Shown piece by piece: positions 4,826 to 5,303 of a DNA stretch of 5,303 nt (positions are counted from its first letter, which is position 1; each line of letters opens with the position of its first letter). A program made the translations under genes and the position numbers. Under the pieces are notes generated by a model that worked only from the letters and a program-made list of their open reading frames with translations, was not told where the DNA came from and did not search any database. This DNA is from Bacillota bacterium (GTDB lineage Bacteria; Bacillota; Clostridia; Oscillospirales; Acutalibacteraceae). The stretch covers positions 1 through 5,303 of the forward strand of contig JAUZPX010000113.1 in assembly GCA_030705695.1 (NCBI GenBank). Reading direction: 5' to 3'.

Positions 4826-5303
4826 TTATTCGATATTGGTTCCAAGTGCATTTAGGCTGGCTGCTTTAAGATAGGCATTGATAAAACCATCTAAATCTCC
4901 ATCCATTACAGCTGAAATGTTGCCGCTTTCAAAACCTGTGCGGTGGTCTTTTACAAGGGTATACGGCATAAATACATAGGAGCGTATCTGTGAACCCCAT
5001 GTAATTTCTTTTTGAACGCCTTTGATATCTTCTATTTTATCAAGATGTTCACGCTCTTTTATTTCAACAAGCTTTGAAATAAGCATTTTCATTGCAACAT
5101 CTTTGTTTTGATATTGGCTTCGTTCCACCTGGCAGGAAACCACAATACCCGTTGGGATATGTGTCAAACGAACGGCAGATGAAGTCTTATTGACCTTTTG
5201 TCCGCCTGCACCGCTTGCACGGTATACATCCATTTTAATATCATCAGGGCTTATGTTTACTTCAATATTGCCATCAATTTCAGGCATAACTTCCAATGAG
5301 GCA
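4826..5303 (-). CDS. prfB: Peptide chain release factor 2, C-terminal part (partial at right edge)
   Basis: RF2 recognises UGA and UAA stop codons and triggers release of the finished protein in the ribosome's peptidyl transferase centre. The visible 158 residues include the catalytic GGQ (codons at 5206-5198) within RASGAGGQKVNKTSSAVRLT. The RSQYQNKDVAM segment and the C-terminal GSQIRSYVFMPY...VKDHRTG...VMDGDLDGFI block are typical of Firmicutes RF2 rather than RF1. The frame is still open at 5303, so the N-terminal half lies outside. That missing part includes the stop-codon-reading SPF-type motif and any programmed frameshift site. The TTG at 5296 is an internal codon, not a start. This housekeeping gene marks the right side as chromosome. 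Confidence 0.95.
   Translation of the reverse strand, partial: ASLEVMPEIDGNIEVNISPDDIKMDVYRASGAGGQKVNKTSSAVRLTHIPTGIVVSCQVERSQYQNKDVAMKMLISKLVEIKEREHLDKIEDIKGVQKEITWGSQIRSYVFMPYTLVKDHRTGFESGNISAVMDGDLDGFINAYLKAASLNALGTNIE

Noticed and set aside
1..5303. CRISPR array, tRNA, rRNA or retron-type structure
   Set aside because: No regularly spaced repeats, cloverleaf, rRNA-like stretch or reverse transcriptase motif was seen on either strand.

Overview
The window is AT-rich throughout and uses strong AGGAGG-type ribosome binding sites, sigma-A-type promoters and hairpin-plus-T-tract terminators. Together with the protein types (a clostridial-style large serine recombinase and a Firmicutes-type RF2), this points to a low-GC Gram-positive bacterium, most likely a clostridial gut or anaerobe lineage. 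The species cannot be told from the sequence.

Layout from left to right. (1) Positions 1-113 hold the 3' end of an unrecognised gene. A 14-codon mini-ORF and a strong terminator (231-272) follow. (2) A minus-strand gene (454-1509) encodes a DUF6076-like protein with a four-cysteine zinc-binding module. (3) A roughly 300-base divergent spacer contains an 11-bp imperfect inverted repeat. (4) A 45-codon small ORF (1816-1953) leads directly into the promoter of a large serine recombinase (2042-3646). (5) A LacI-family regulator (3783-4763) has a consensus promoter and tandem operator-like repeats just upstream. (6) A shared bidirectional terminator (4770-4802) separates it from the convergent 3' part of prfB, release factor 2, which runs off the right edge.

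Interpretation. Regions 2-4 look like a small integrative element, and lacI and prfB look like the resident chromosome. The two outer element genes are divergent and each stops about 25-50 bases from an imperfect direct repeat, GCGCTWAATATT (418-429 and 3683-3694). This makes a compact unit of about 3.3 kb carrying one cargo gene (the zinc-module protein), one small ORF and one recombinase. The boundaries are inferred, not proven. If they are right, the element sits immediately upstream of the lacI promoter and leaves it intact.

No complete new multi-gene system can be shown. The points most worth following are the compact element, its unstudied zinc-module cargo protein, the small recombinase-linked ORF, and two genes (the cargo gene and lacI) whose best-supported start codons are non-ATG.
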